In this document: positions 9,326 through 17,930 of the stretch, piece by piece
How positions within the stretch are numbered: position 1 is the first letter of the stretch
Layout of the letters: each line of letters starts with the position of its first letter
Notes under the pieces: model-generated
Databases searched by the model: none
Told to the model about the DNA's origin: nothing
The model's input: only the letters and a program-made list of their open reading frames with translations
Made by a program: the position numbers and the translations under genes
Source of the DNA: Methylobacterium pseudosasicola
Lineage (GTDB): Bacteria > Pseudomonadota > Alphaproteobacteria > Rhizobiales > Beijerinckiaceae
NCBI RefSeq assembly: GCF_900114535.1
Contig: NZ_FOTK01000018.1
Coordinates: forward strand, 62,001-126,000
Length of the DNA: 64,000 nt
Direction: 5' to 3'

Positions 9326-10924
9326 TCAGTGCCGGAAGTGGCGGTGGCCGGTAAACACCATCGCCAGACCCGCCTCGTCGGCGGCCGCGATCACCTCTGC
9401 GTCGCGCATCGAGCCGCCCGGCTGGATCACCGCCGTAGCGCCGGCCTCGGCCGCGGCCAGCAGGCCGTCCGCGAAGGGGAAGAACGCGTCCGACGCCACC
9501 ACGGAGCCCACCGCGAGGCTCTCGGCGAGGCCGAGGCGCTTGGCGCCCTCGGCGGCCTTCCAGGCCGCGATGCGGGAGGAATCGACCCGGGACATCTGCC
9601 CGGCGCCGATCCCCACCGTGGCGCCGCCCTTGGCGTACACGATGGCATTCGACTTCACGTGCTTGGCGACCCGGTAGGCGAAGCGGAGATCGGCAGATTC
9701 GGCCTCGCTCGGGGCGCGCTTGGTCACGACCTTCAGCGGCATGTCGTCGACCACGACCGCATCGCGACCCTGGATCAGCAGGCCGCCGGACAGGGTACGC
9801 ACGGTCTCGCCGGGCGCCCGCGGGTCGGGCAGGCTGCCGGCGAGCAGAAGGCGCAGGTTCTTCTTGGCGGCCACGATGGCGGCGGCCTCGGGGGTAGCGT
9901 CCGGGGCGATGATGACCTCTGTGAAGATCTCGACGATCTTGCGCGCGGCCTCGGCATCCAGCGTCCGGTTCAGCGCGACGATGCCGCCGAAGGCCGAGGT
10001 CGGGTCGCAGGCAAGCGCCCGCTCGTAGGCTTCCAGCAGGCTCGCGCCCTCGGACACGCCGCAGGGATTGGCGTGCTTGATGATCGCCACCGCGGCGGCG
10101 CGGCTGGGGTCGAACTCGGCGACGCATTCGTAGGCGGCGTCCGTGTCGTTGAAGTTGTTGTAGGACAGCTCCTTGCCCTGGAGCTGGCGCGCGGTCGCCA
10201 CCCCGGCCCGCACTTTGCCGGGCGCCCGGTAGAAGGCGGCGGATTGGTGCGGGTTCTCGCCGTAGCGCAGGCTCTGCGCCAGCGTGCCGCCGAAGGCGCG
10301 AAATTGGCCCGGCGCCTCGGTGCCGAACTGGACCGCCATCCAGTTGGCGATGGCCGAATCGTAGGCGGCCGTGCGGGCGAAGGCCTTCTGCGCGAGCTGC
10401 CGACGCAGGTCACCGCCCAGGGCGCCGTTGTTCTGCTCCAGTGCCGCCAGCACCGTGGCGTAGTCCGAGACGTCGGTCACGACGGCGACGTCGGCGTGAT
10501 TCTTGGCCGCCGCGCGAATCATCGCTGGCCCACCGACATCGATGTTCTCGATGCAATCCGCCTCCGGCTTGTCGGCCGCGATGGTCGCCTCGAACGGGTA
10601 GAGATTCACCACCAGCAGGTCGATCGCCCCGATGCCGTGGGCGGCGAGCGCGGCTTGGTGCTCGGGGTTGTCGCGGATCGCGAGCAGGCCGCCATGCACC
10701 GCCGGGTGCAGGGTCTTCACCCGCCCGTCCATCATCTCGGGGAAGCCAGTCAGGTCGGCGACCTCGGTGACCGGGAGGCCCGCCTCCTGCAGGGCGCGGT
10801 GGGTCCCGCCCGTCGAGACCAGAGCGATGCCCCGGGCGTCGAGCGCCCGGGCGAAGTCGACGAGGCCGGTCTTGTCCGAGACCGAGAGGAGCGCGCGGGA
10901 GACCCGCACCTGATCGTGCGCCAT
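9326..10924 (-). CDS. purH: bifunctional AICAR formyltransferase/IMP cyclohydrolase
   Basis: Performs the last two steps of de novo IMP synthesis. The 532-residue product matches E. coli PurH in length. The N-terminal MGS-like cyclohydrolase domain shows VSTGGTHRALQEAGLPV and GRVKTLHPAVHGGLL. The C-terminal transformylase domain shows RYGENPHQSAAFY, KHANPCGVSEG (the catalytic Lys-His pair), SDAFFPFADG and the terminal TGHRHFRH. The ATG at 10924 gives the family N-terminus (MAHDQVRVSRALLSVSDKTG); an open extension to 11632 is the shadow of the upstream gene. It lies 68 bases downstream of the heparinase-like gene, probably in one transcript. Confidence 0.97.
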   Translation of the reverse strand: MAHDQVRVSRALLSVSDKTGLVDFARALDARGIALVSTGGTHRALQEAGLPVTEVADLTGFPEMMDGRVKTLHPAVHGGLLAIRDNPEHQAALAAHGIGAIDLLVVNLYPFEATIAADKPEADCIENIDVGGPAMIRAAAKNHADVAVVTDVSDYATVLAALEQNNGALGGDLRRQLAQKAFARTAAYDSAIANWMAVQFGTEAPGQFRAFGGTLAQSLRYGENPHQSAAFYRAPGKVRAGVATARQLQGKELSYNNFNDTDAAYECVAEFDPSRAAAVAIIKHANPCGVSEGASLLEAYERALACDPTSAFGGIVALNRTLDAEAARKIVEIFTEVIIAPDATPEAAAIVAAKKNLRLLLAGSLPDPRAPGETVRTLSGGLLIQGRDAVVVDDMPLKVVTKRAPSEAESADLRFAYRVAKHVKSNAIVYAKGGATVGIGAGQMSRVDSSRIAAWKAAEGAKRLGLAESLAVGSVVASDAFFPFADGLLAAAEAGATAVIQPGGSMRDAEVIAAADEAGLAMVFTGHRHFRH

Positions 10925-10992
10925 AGCTGCTTGCCGAACCTTGAGATTTCGGCGCGCGGTAGCATGGAACCGGGGCGCGGGGCCAGCCGGGA

Positions 10993-12729
10993 TCAGGCCG
11001 CTGTCGCACCCCGCATCGGCGCCGAGGCCAGGCGCGCGAAGCTCCAGCGCACCTCGACATCGTCGGAGACGCGCAAATGCAGCACGATCTGGTCGGTGCG
11101 GCGCGGCCCCGTAAGCCCGGAAAAGTACACGCTCTCCTCGATGGCGATCTCGGCGCCCTCCGCCCGGAACATCCAGATCTCGCCGAGCGCCGAGGCGAGT
11201 TCGAGCCCGTCGGGGACGCCGCGCACCGCGATGCCGGGATGCAGATGGAAGCGGATCGCCACGTCGTGGCCGCGCACCCGGCCCTTGCCCTGGCGTAGGA
11301 AGGCGTCGCGGCCTTCGAGCCGCGCATCGGCGGCGGAGAGCTGCCAGCGCCGCTCGTGGACGATGCCGAATTCCGGTGCGTAGCCGTCGTGCCGGGCCGC
11401 GAGCACGGTTCCGTCGGCCTCCTCCACCCGCTCGGCCGCGACCGAAGCGGGGCCGCGCAGGACCACGGCGCCGCGCCGCCGGATCAGCCATTCGGCCACC
11501 AGGCGCTCGCCCCACCAGCCGGTGGCGGTGAGGAACCGGCAGGAAGAGGAATCGGCGACGCTCGCGGTGGAATGGGCCGGCGTGGACCGGGCGAGCAGGC
11601 GCAGGTCCGGTCCGCTGGCCGGCAGCCCGCAATTGACCACGATGCGCTGCGGCCCGCTCGACATCTCGAAGGCGAGGCAGCCCGCGCCGGCATTGAGCGA
11701 GTAGGGCAGCGGTGGGCTCTTGCCGACATCGGCGACCACGATGACCCGGCCGCCTTCCATGCGCTCGTAACCGGAATTCGGCGCGTGCATCATCGGGCGG
11801 GCGAGCGCGCCGTCATAGACCAAGAGCGTGGCGAGATGGTCCGCGTCGGTGGCGCCCATGCCGTTGAAGTGGCTGAGCGAGGCGTCGGGGTGGCGCAGCA
11901 GCCGCAGCAGCGGCAGCATCCGGTCCACCGCCCGCAGCAAAGCGGCCGGGGGCTCGACGCTGCGGCTGAGATAACTCTGGCGCAGGGGCAGCAGGTCGAG
12001 CAGCAACTCCATGGCGAAGCGCGGATCGCGGGAGCGGTGGCCACCATCGGTGAGGATCTGCCGGTCGAGCTCGCGCGACAGGATCCGGGTGGCCCGGCGC
12101 AGGATCGGCTGGATGCCGTCGCAGCACAGGCCGGCATAGCAGAGCGCCACGGCGGCGTTCAGGCGCCATTGCGGCGGCACGCCCCGCCGCAAATCGCGCT
12201 CCAGCTGCTGGGCGTTGCGGGCGATGGCCTTCAGGAAGTTTTGGTAGAAGCCGTGATCGGCGCCCTCGAGCACGAGGGGCGACTGGCACAGGAACGAGAT
12301 CAGCCGCCGCGCCGCCACCGGGGTATGGCGGGCCAAAGCCGGGTCGCCCCGGCCGGCGATAAAATCGGCCACGAAGGCGCGGGCATTGGCCCGGGCCAAC
12401 GCCGTGTCGGCGGCGCGCAGATGGCGCAGCCAGCCGAAGCCGTAGAGCTCATCGGCCCATTCCGGCGAGGGCGGGGCATAGTCGAAGGGCGAGCCGCCGC
12501 TCGCCGCCAGCGAGCGCCCGGCGAAGACGAACAGGCCGGCATAGATGTCGTCGGCAAATGTCGCGTCGGACGTGCGCAGGTCCTGCGGCGCGATCACCAG
12601 CCCGGTCACGCGCATCCGCGCCAGGATGTCGGGTGGGGCGGTGAGGCTGGCGCCGACGGCGCGGAAGGTCCGCGCGGTCTCGCGCGCCACGAGCCGATAG
12701 AAGCGCCAGCGGTCAGGCCCCCAAGCCAC
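10993..12729 (-). CDS. heparinase II/III family protein
   Basis: 578 residues with a helical N-terminal half and a beta-rich C-terminal half (from about residue 320), the layout of heparinase II/III-like polysaccharide lyases. Recognisable stretches are LDLLPLRQSYLSRS, the HFNGMGATDADHLATLLVYD region, and APNSGYERMEGGRVIVVADVG. I see no signal peptide, so a cytoplasmic or non-classical location is likely and the substrate is unknown. The start is a GTG at 12729, lying inside one of three tandem 16-bp repeats; no ATG/GTG/TTG lies further upstream in frame. It sits directly upstream of purH, an arrangement I recall in other Rhizobiales. Confidence 0.82.
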   Translation of the reverse strand: MAWGPDRWRFYRLVARETARTFRAVGASLTAPPDILARMRVTGLVIAPQDLRTSDATFADDIYAGLFVFAGRSLAASGGSPFDYAPPSPEWADELYGFGWLRHLRAADTALARANARAFVADFIAGRGDPALARHTPVAARRLISFLCQSPLVLEGADHGFYQNFLKAIARNAQQLERDLRRGVPPQWRLNAAVALCYAGLCCDGIQPILRRATRILSRELDRQILTDGGHRSRDPRFAMELLLDLLPLRQSYLSRSVEPPAALLRAVDRMLPLLRLLRHPDASLSHFNGMGATDADHLATLLVYDGALARPMMHAPNSGYERMEGGRVIVVADVGKSPPLPYSLNAGAGCLAFEMSSGPQRIVVNCGLPASGPDLRLLARSTPAHSTASVADSSSCRFLTATGWWGERLVAEWLIRRRGAVVLRGPASVAAERVEEADGTVLAARHDGYAPEFGIVHERRWQLSAADARLEGRDAFLRQGKGRVRGHDVAIRFHLHPGIAVRGVPDGLELASALGEIWMFRAEGAEIAIEESVYFSGLTGPRRTDQIVLHLRVSDDVEVRWSFARLASAPMRGATAA

Positions 12730-12766
12730 GCGATATCCCAGCCACGCGATCTCCGAGCCACGCGAT
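12724..12766. repeat. three tandem 16-bp units at the heparinase-gene start
   Basis: AGCCACGCGAT occurs at 12724-12734, 12740-12750 and 12756-12766, i.e. with a 16-base period and variable 5-base spacers. The GTG used as start lies in the first unit. Because 16 is not a multiple of 3, each unit places a GTG in a different frame. Confidence 0.7.
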
Positions 12767-12845
12767 CTCGCCAGGCCCCAAGGGCCCGAGCCCCCGGGTA
12801 CGAGGATCGGCTGGCACCCGTTTCGTTCAGGGTAGAGGCGGCCTC

Positions 12846-12861
12846 TTAACCGGCGGTTTAC
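12846..12861. promoter_or_regulatory. CtrA-like box upstream of the heparinase gene (weak)
   Basis: TTAAC-N6-TTTAC, one mismatch from the CtrA consensus TTAAC-N6-TTAAC, 117 bases upstream of the GTG at 12729. A 7-1-7 palindrome (TTCCCGC-G-GCGGGAA, 12871-12885) lies beside it. Functional use is inference only. Confidence 0.3.
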
Positions 12862-12961
12862 GCTATGTCATTCCCGCGGCGGGAAAGAATGCGGGATCGC
12901 GCACGCTCCGGTTGAGCCGGCGTGAGGATTTCGGCTGTGGGATCTGGTGGGTTTTCGTGTC

Positions 12962-13954
12962 TCAGCCCGGGGCGAGCGCCGCGTCGAACGCCCGCAGGTT
13001 CGAGCGCATCATGTCGAGATAGGTCGCGGCCGGCCCGGCCGGTCCCGACAGGGCGTCGGAATAGACCTTGCCGCCGATCCGGGCGCCGCTCTCGCGGGCG
13101 ATCTGCTCCATCTGGCGCGGATCGCTGATGTTCTCCAGGAACACCGCCGGCACCTTGTCCCGGCGGATCTGCTGGATGATCGCCGCAACGTCCCGCGGGC
13201 TGGCCTCGCTGTCGGTGGACACGCCCTGAGGCGCGAGGAAGCGCAGGCCGTAGGCGGCGGAGAAGTAGCCGAACGCGTCGTGGCTGGTGATGATCCGGCG
13301 GTTCTGGGGAGGAATCCGCTCCACCGCCTGGCGCACGGCTTGTTCGAGGGCGTCGAGCTGCACCGTGTAGGCGTCGGCTGCCGCCCGGTAGGCGTCGGCA
13401 TGGGCCGGGTCGACCTTGGCCAGGCCGTCGCGGATATTGGCGACGTAGATCCGGACGTTGGCGACATTCTGCCAGGCATGCGGATCGACCGCGTCGGCAT
13501 GGCCGCCGCCGGCCTGATCATGGCTGCCGCCGGCCTGACTATGGCCGCCGCCGGCATGATCATGGCTGCCGCCGGCTTGGGCATGATCGTCGATGGCGGC
13601 GATCGGCTTCACGCCCGTCGAGGCGACCACGACCGGCACGCGGGTGCCCGAGGCCCGGATCAGCCGGTCGAGCCAGCCCTCCAGCCCGAGGCCGTTGACG
13701 AACACGATATCGGCCTCGGCGAGTTTCTTGGCGTCGGCCGGGGACGGGCTGAAGCCGTGCGCGTCCGAATCCGGGCCGACCAGGGTGGTCACCGCCACGT
13801 GCGCGCCGCCGACGACGCGCACGAGATCGCCCAGGATCGAGAAACTCGCCACGGCGCGGATCTTTTCGCCGTCCGGCGCCGCCCGGGCCGAGAGGGAGAG
13901 GCCGAGCCCCAGGACGAGGCCTGCGAGCCACACCAAGCGAATCGTCCCGCGCAC
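12962..13954 (-). CDS. zinc/manganese-type ABC transporter substrate-binding protein
   Basis: Cluster A-I metal-binding periplasmic protein (ZnuA/AztC-like) of 330 residues. A signal peptide (about residues 1-25, ending ARAA) is followed by AVASFSILGDLVRVVGG, a His-rich loop of four heptads (QAGGSHD-like), then DPHAWQNVANVRIYVANI, ITSHDAFGYFSAAYGL and STDSEASPRDVAAI. Histidines in DPHAW and SHDAF and the late acidic residue are the expected metal ligands. The GTG at 13954 has GGGGG eight bases upstream. No permease or ATPase gene is adjacent, so it is an orphan here. A perfect palindrome 41 bases upstream of the start suggests control by Zur or a related Fur-family regulator. Confidence 0.88.
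   Translation of the reverse strand: MRGTIRLVWLAGLVLGLGLSLSARAAPDGEKIRAVASFSILGDLVRVVGGAHVAVTTLVGPDSDAHGFSPSPADAKKLAEADIVFVNGLGLEGWLDRLIRASGTRVPVVVASTGVKPIAAIDDHAQAGGSHDHAGGGHSQAGGSHDQAGGGHADAVDPHAWQNVANVRIYVANIRDGLAKVDPAHADAYRAAADAYTVQLDALEQAVRQAVERIPPQNRRIITSHDAFGYFSAAYGLRFLAPQGVSTDSEASPRDVAAIIQQIRRDKVPAVFLENISDPRQMEQIARESGARIGGKVYSDALSGPAGPAATYLDMMRSNLRAFDAALAPG
13499..13582. repeat. four 21-bp tandem repeats encoding the His-rich loop
   Basis: Units of ATGGCYGCCGCCGGCNTG plus three variable bases at 13499, 13520, 13541 and 13562. Read on the minus strand they encode the heptads QAGGSHD, HAGGGHS, QAGGSHD and QAGGGHA. Near-identity of the DNA suggests recent expansion by slippage. Confidence 0.85.
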
Positions 13955-13994
13955 CTGTCGTCCCCCCAATCCAACGGAGCCACGGAGCCTGTAG

Positions 13995-14009
13995 TGTAAC
14001 AATGTTACA
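13995..14009. promoter_or_regulatory. perfect 7-1-7 palindrome, Zur/Fur-like operator
   Basis: TGTAACA-A-TGTTACA lies 41 bases upstream of the metal-binding protein start and 91 bases upstream of the divergent LTXXQ gene. Size, symmetry and AT-rich arms resemble alphaproteobacterial Zur-type operators; the regulator is inferred from the gene's function. Confidence 0.6.
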
Positions 14010-14099
14010 TACACAAGCGGGATACACGGCCGGCGCGTGATGCGGAGCGTGGGTCGCCGCGCGGTCGTTGCGGCGGCCGAGCGTGAGATGGAGAGTGCT

Positions 14100-14615
14100 A
14101 TGTCCCGACGTTTGGGAGCCGCCATGCTCGTCACCGGCGCCCTCGGCCTGGGCGTCGTCGGCGCGGCGGCTGCGCGCGACCGCGGACCCGAGGGCTTCCG
14201 CGGGCATTGGAGTGCCCTGAGCCCCGAAGACCGGGCCGCCTTCGCGGATGCCCGCATCGCAGCCCTGCATGCCGGCCTGAAGCTCAATGCCGACCAGGAG
14301 AAGCTGTGGCCGCCGGTGGAAGCCGCGATCCGCGACATGGTCAAGCTACGCCAGCAGCGCCGCGAGGGGATGCGCGACCGTCCGAAGATTTCCGACGACG
14401 CGCCGGCGGCCCTGCGGGCCATGGCGGATGCCACCACCGCCCGGGGTGAGGCCCTGCGCAAGCTCGCCGACGCCTCGCAGCCTCTCTACGCGAGCCTGGA
14501 CGAGGGCCAGAAGCGGCGCGCGATGATCCTGGCTCGCCCGATGGGTGGCCATCGCCACGGCGGCTGGCATCACCGCCGCGACGACGAGCGCGGCCGCGGT
14601 GGCGACGACCGCTGA
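14100..14615 (+). CDS. LTXXQ-motif (Spy/CpxP-like) periplasmic protein
   Basis: 171 residues with a signal peptide (about 1-25, ending GAAAA). The helical body carries an LTXXQ-type motif, LNADQEKLWPPVEAAIRDM, after an LSPEDRAAFADARIAAL helix. The C-terminus is rich in His, Arg and Asp (GGHRHGGWHHRRDDERG), which could bind metal. Relatives are periplasmic chaperones or metal-stress proteins (Spy, CpxP, ZraP). The ATG at 14100 has GGAGAG at ideal spacing and starts the signal peptide. It is divergent from the zinc-binding protein gene and shares its 145-base promoter region, which fits a metal-linked role. Confidence 0.8.
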   Translation: MSRRLGAAMLVTGALGLGVVGAAAARDRGPEGFRGHWSALSPEDRAAFADARIAALHAGLKLNADQEKLWPPVEAAIRDMVKLRQQRREGMRDRPKISDDAPAALRAMADATTARGEALRKLADASQPLYASLDEGQKRRAMILARPMGGHRHGGWHHRRDDERGRGGDDR

Positions 14616-14727
14616 CGGCGGGACATGGAAGCAAAAAACTTGATCCGCGGCGGCGGCGGCTGCAAACCGCTGCCGCCGCGCAATCTGCCCCAGGGAGCCC
14701 GGTGACAGGACCCAACCGGTAAGCTCC

Positions 14728-16488
14728 ATGGCGCGCCTCCCCGGCGACACCTTCCCCCTCCTCGTCCGCCTGTGGCGCACCTGGCTCTATCCCCATCGCG
14801 GGACGCTCGCCGTGGTGCTGGTGCTGATCGCGCTGGTGGGCGGCTCGACCGGGCTGTACCCGGCCCTGATCAAGGCCGCCTTCGACGCCTTCGACCACAA
14901 GGATGCGGCGGCCATCGCCTACGGGCCGCTGGTGGTGATCGTGGTCACGGCGCTCCGCGGCTTCTCGCTCTACGGCCAGACGGTGCTGACCAACCGGGTC
15001 GTCACGCGGGTCGAGGCCGACATGCAGGCGGCGCTCTACGGCCACCTGATCGAATCCGACCTGGCGCAGCTCGGCCGCGAGAGCCCGGCGGCGCTGACCC
15101 AGCGCTTCACCACCGATTTCGCCTTCATCAAGGAGGCGCTGACCCGCATCTCCACCGTGCTGCTGCGCGACATCGCCATGCTGATCGGGCTGGTCGCGGC
15201 GCTGATCTGGATGGACCCGGTGCTGACGCTCGTCGCCGGCCTGACGGTGCCGTTCGTGGCGGGCCCGATCGGGCGGATCGGAAAAAAACTCCGGCGGGTC
15301 TCGACCACCACGCAGGAGCAGATGGGCGCCACCGCCAGCCTGATCTCCGAGAGCCTGCAGGGCGCCCGGGTCGCCAAGACCTACGCCATGGAGGGCTATC
15401 TCAAGGGCCGCGCGGTCCAGGCGCTGGACGAGGTGCGCCGGCTCAAGATGAAGGCCGCCAACGCCCGCGGGCGCCTCGACCCGCTGCTGGAAGTGGGCGG
15501 CGGCATCGCGGTGGCGGGCGTGCTGGTCCTGGTCGGGCAGCGGGTGCTGGCCGGCGAGCGGACGGTGGGCGATTTCACCGGCTACGTCGCGGCCCTGCTG
15601 CTCGCCGCGCAGCCGGCCCGGGCTCTGGGCAACCTCAACGCCATCCTGCAGGAGGCCGCAGCGGCGCTCCGGCGCTACTTCGACGTGATGGACGAGGCGC
15701 CACAGATCCGTGAGGCGCCCGATGCGACGCCGCTCATGGTCACCGCCGGGGAGATCCGGTTCGAGGGCGTGCAATTCCGCTACCGCCCGGACGCGCCGGC
15801 CCTGGAGGGGATCGACCTGACCGTTCCGGCCGGCGCCGCGACCGCGCTCGTCGGGCGCTCGGGCTCCGGAAAGTCCTCGCTGCTGAACCTCGTGCCGCGG
15901 CTCTACGACGTCACCGCCGGCCGGGTGACCATCGACGGGCAGGACGTGCGCGCCGTGACCCTGGCCTCGCTGCGCGCCGCCGTCGCGGTGGTCTCGCAGG
16001 AGGTGGTTCTGTTCGACGATACGATCGCGGCCAATATCGGCTTTGGCCGCCCGGGGGCGAGCCTGGCCGAGATCGAGGCGGCCGCTCGCGCCGCGGCAGC
16101 TCACGACTTCGTCACCGCCCTGCCCGAAGGCTACGCGTTCCGAGTCGGACCGGCCGGCAACCGCCTCTCCGGGGGCGAGCGGCAGCGGGTGGCCCTGGCC
16201 CGGGCGTTTCTCAAGGACGCGCCGATCCTGCTCCTCGACGAGGCGACCTCGGCCCTCGATTCCGAATCCGAGCGCCTGGTCCAGGAGGCGCTCACCCGGC
16301 TGATGCGCGGTCGCACCACGCTGGTGATCGCCCATCGCCTCTCGACGGTGCGGGAGGCGGACCGGATCGCCGTGATGGAAGCCGGCCGCGTGATCGAGAC
16401 CGGTCGGCACGACGACCTGATCGCGGCCGGCGGCGCCTATGCCCGCCTGCACCGGATGCAGCTGTCGGATCCCGCACCAGCCGCGTGA
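14728..16488 (+). CDS. ABC exporter, fused membrane and ATPase domains (MsbA-like)
   Basis: 586-residue half-transporter. Six transmembrane helices (residues about 20-310) are followed by a nucleotide-binding domain with Walker A GRSGSGKSSL (376-385), the signature LSGGERQRVALARAF, Walker B ILLLDEATSALD and the H-loop AHRLST. Length and organisation match the lipid A/multidrug exporter family, which works as a homodimer in the inner membrane, flipping lipids or expelling drugs. Specificity cannot be read from sequence. The ATG at 14728 has no strong ribosome-binding site. Confidence 0.92.
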   Translation: MARLPGDTFPLLVRLWRTWLYPHRGTLAVVLVLIALVGGSTGLYPALIKAAFDAFDHKDAAAIAYGPLVVIVVTALRGFSLYGQTVLTNRVVTRVEADMQAALYGHLIESDLAQLGRESPAALTQRFTTDFAFIKEALTRISTVLLRDIAMLIGLVAALIWMDPVLTLVAGLTVPFVAGPIGRIGKKLRRVSTTTQEQMGATASLISESLQGARVAKTYAMEGYLKGRAVQALDEVRRLKMKAANARGRLDPLLEVGGGIAVAGVLVLVGQRVLAGERTVGDFTGYVAALLLAAQPARALGNLNAILQEAAAALRRYFDVMDEAPQIREAPDATPLMVTAGEIRFEGVQFRYRPDAPALEGIDLTVPAGAATALVGRSGSGKSSLLNLVPRLYDVTAGRVTIDGQDVRAVTLASLRAAVAVVSQEVVLFDDTIAANIGFGRPGASLAEIEAAARAAAAHDFVTALPEGYAFRVGPAGNRLSGGERQRVALARAFLKDAPILLLDEATSALDSESERLVQEALTRLMRGRTTLVIAHRLSTVREADRIAVMEAGRVIETGRHDDLIAAGGAYARLHRMQLSDPAPAA

Positions 16489-16604
16489 GGCGCTGGCGGC
16501 GCAAGCGCCCGACAAGGCATGAGCGACACCATAGGCATGCGCGTGCTCCGTAGATTCGTTTGCCGGAGCGCGGCATAAGGGCTTGAGTCTATGAGGACCC
16601 CACA

Positions 16605-17693
<1,089 letters not shown>

Positions 17694-17757
17694 GGTCTTT
17701 GGACGACCGAGAGCGGGGTCGGTTTGCCCAGTTCTCGCTCGGGACTGCCGCGCATCG

Positions 17758-17920
17758 CCCTCCCCCCTCTGCGGGGGAGGGTGGCCCCCGAAGGGGGTCG
17801 GGAGAGGGGAGCGCCGCTTCCGGAAAGAGCGCGAGAGAGGTGAAGTCCTGAACCGTCGCGCTGCCCCTCTCCCGACCCCTGCCGACGCAGGGGCCACCCT
17901 CCCCCGCAGAGGGGGGAGGG
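17758..17920. repeat. long palindromic repeat, family 1, copy 1
   Basis: Two arms (17758-17810 and 17864-17920) that are imperfect inverse copies. The left arm has CCCTCCCCCCTCTGCGGGGG and AGGGTGGC; the right arm has GCCACCCTCCCCCGCAG followed by AGGGGGGAGGG. The central part holds TCCTGAAC. A second copy sits at 23038-23235. The extreme right edge supplies GGGAGGGAG, the likely ribosome-binding site of the next gene (ATG 17931). Confidence 0.85.
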
Positions 17921-17930
17921 AGACGCGCGG

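Noticed and set aside
9329..12849. Long plus-strand frames opposite purH and the heparinase-like gene
   Set aside because: Shadows of well-supported minus-strand genes.
13499..13582. CRISPR-like regular repeats
   Set aside because: No spacers; units are contiguous, 21 bp and in frame inside a coding region.
12947..13999. Plus-strand frame containing repeated MAAAG units
   Set aside because: Antisense reading of the His-loop repeats of the zinc-binding protein, not a separate repeat protein.
14660..14696. Hairpin GCGGCGGC...GCCGCCGC after the LTXXQ gene as a terminator
   Set aside because: No T-run after it on the plus strand, and the A-run precedes it; not convincing in either direction.
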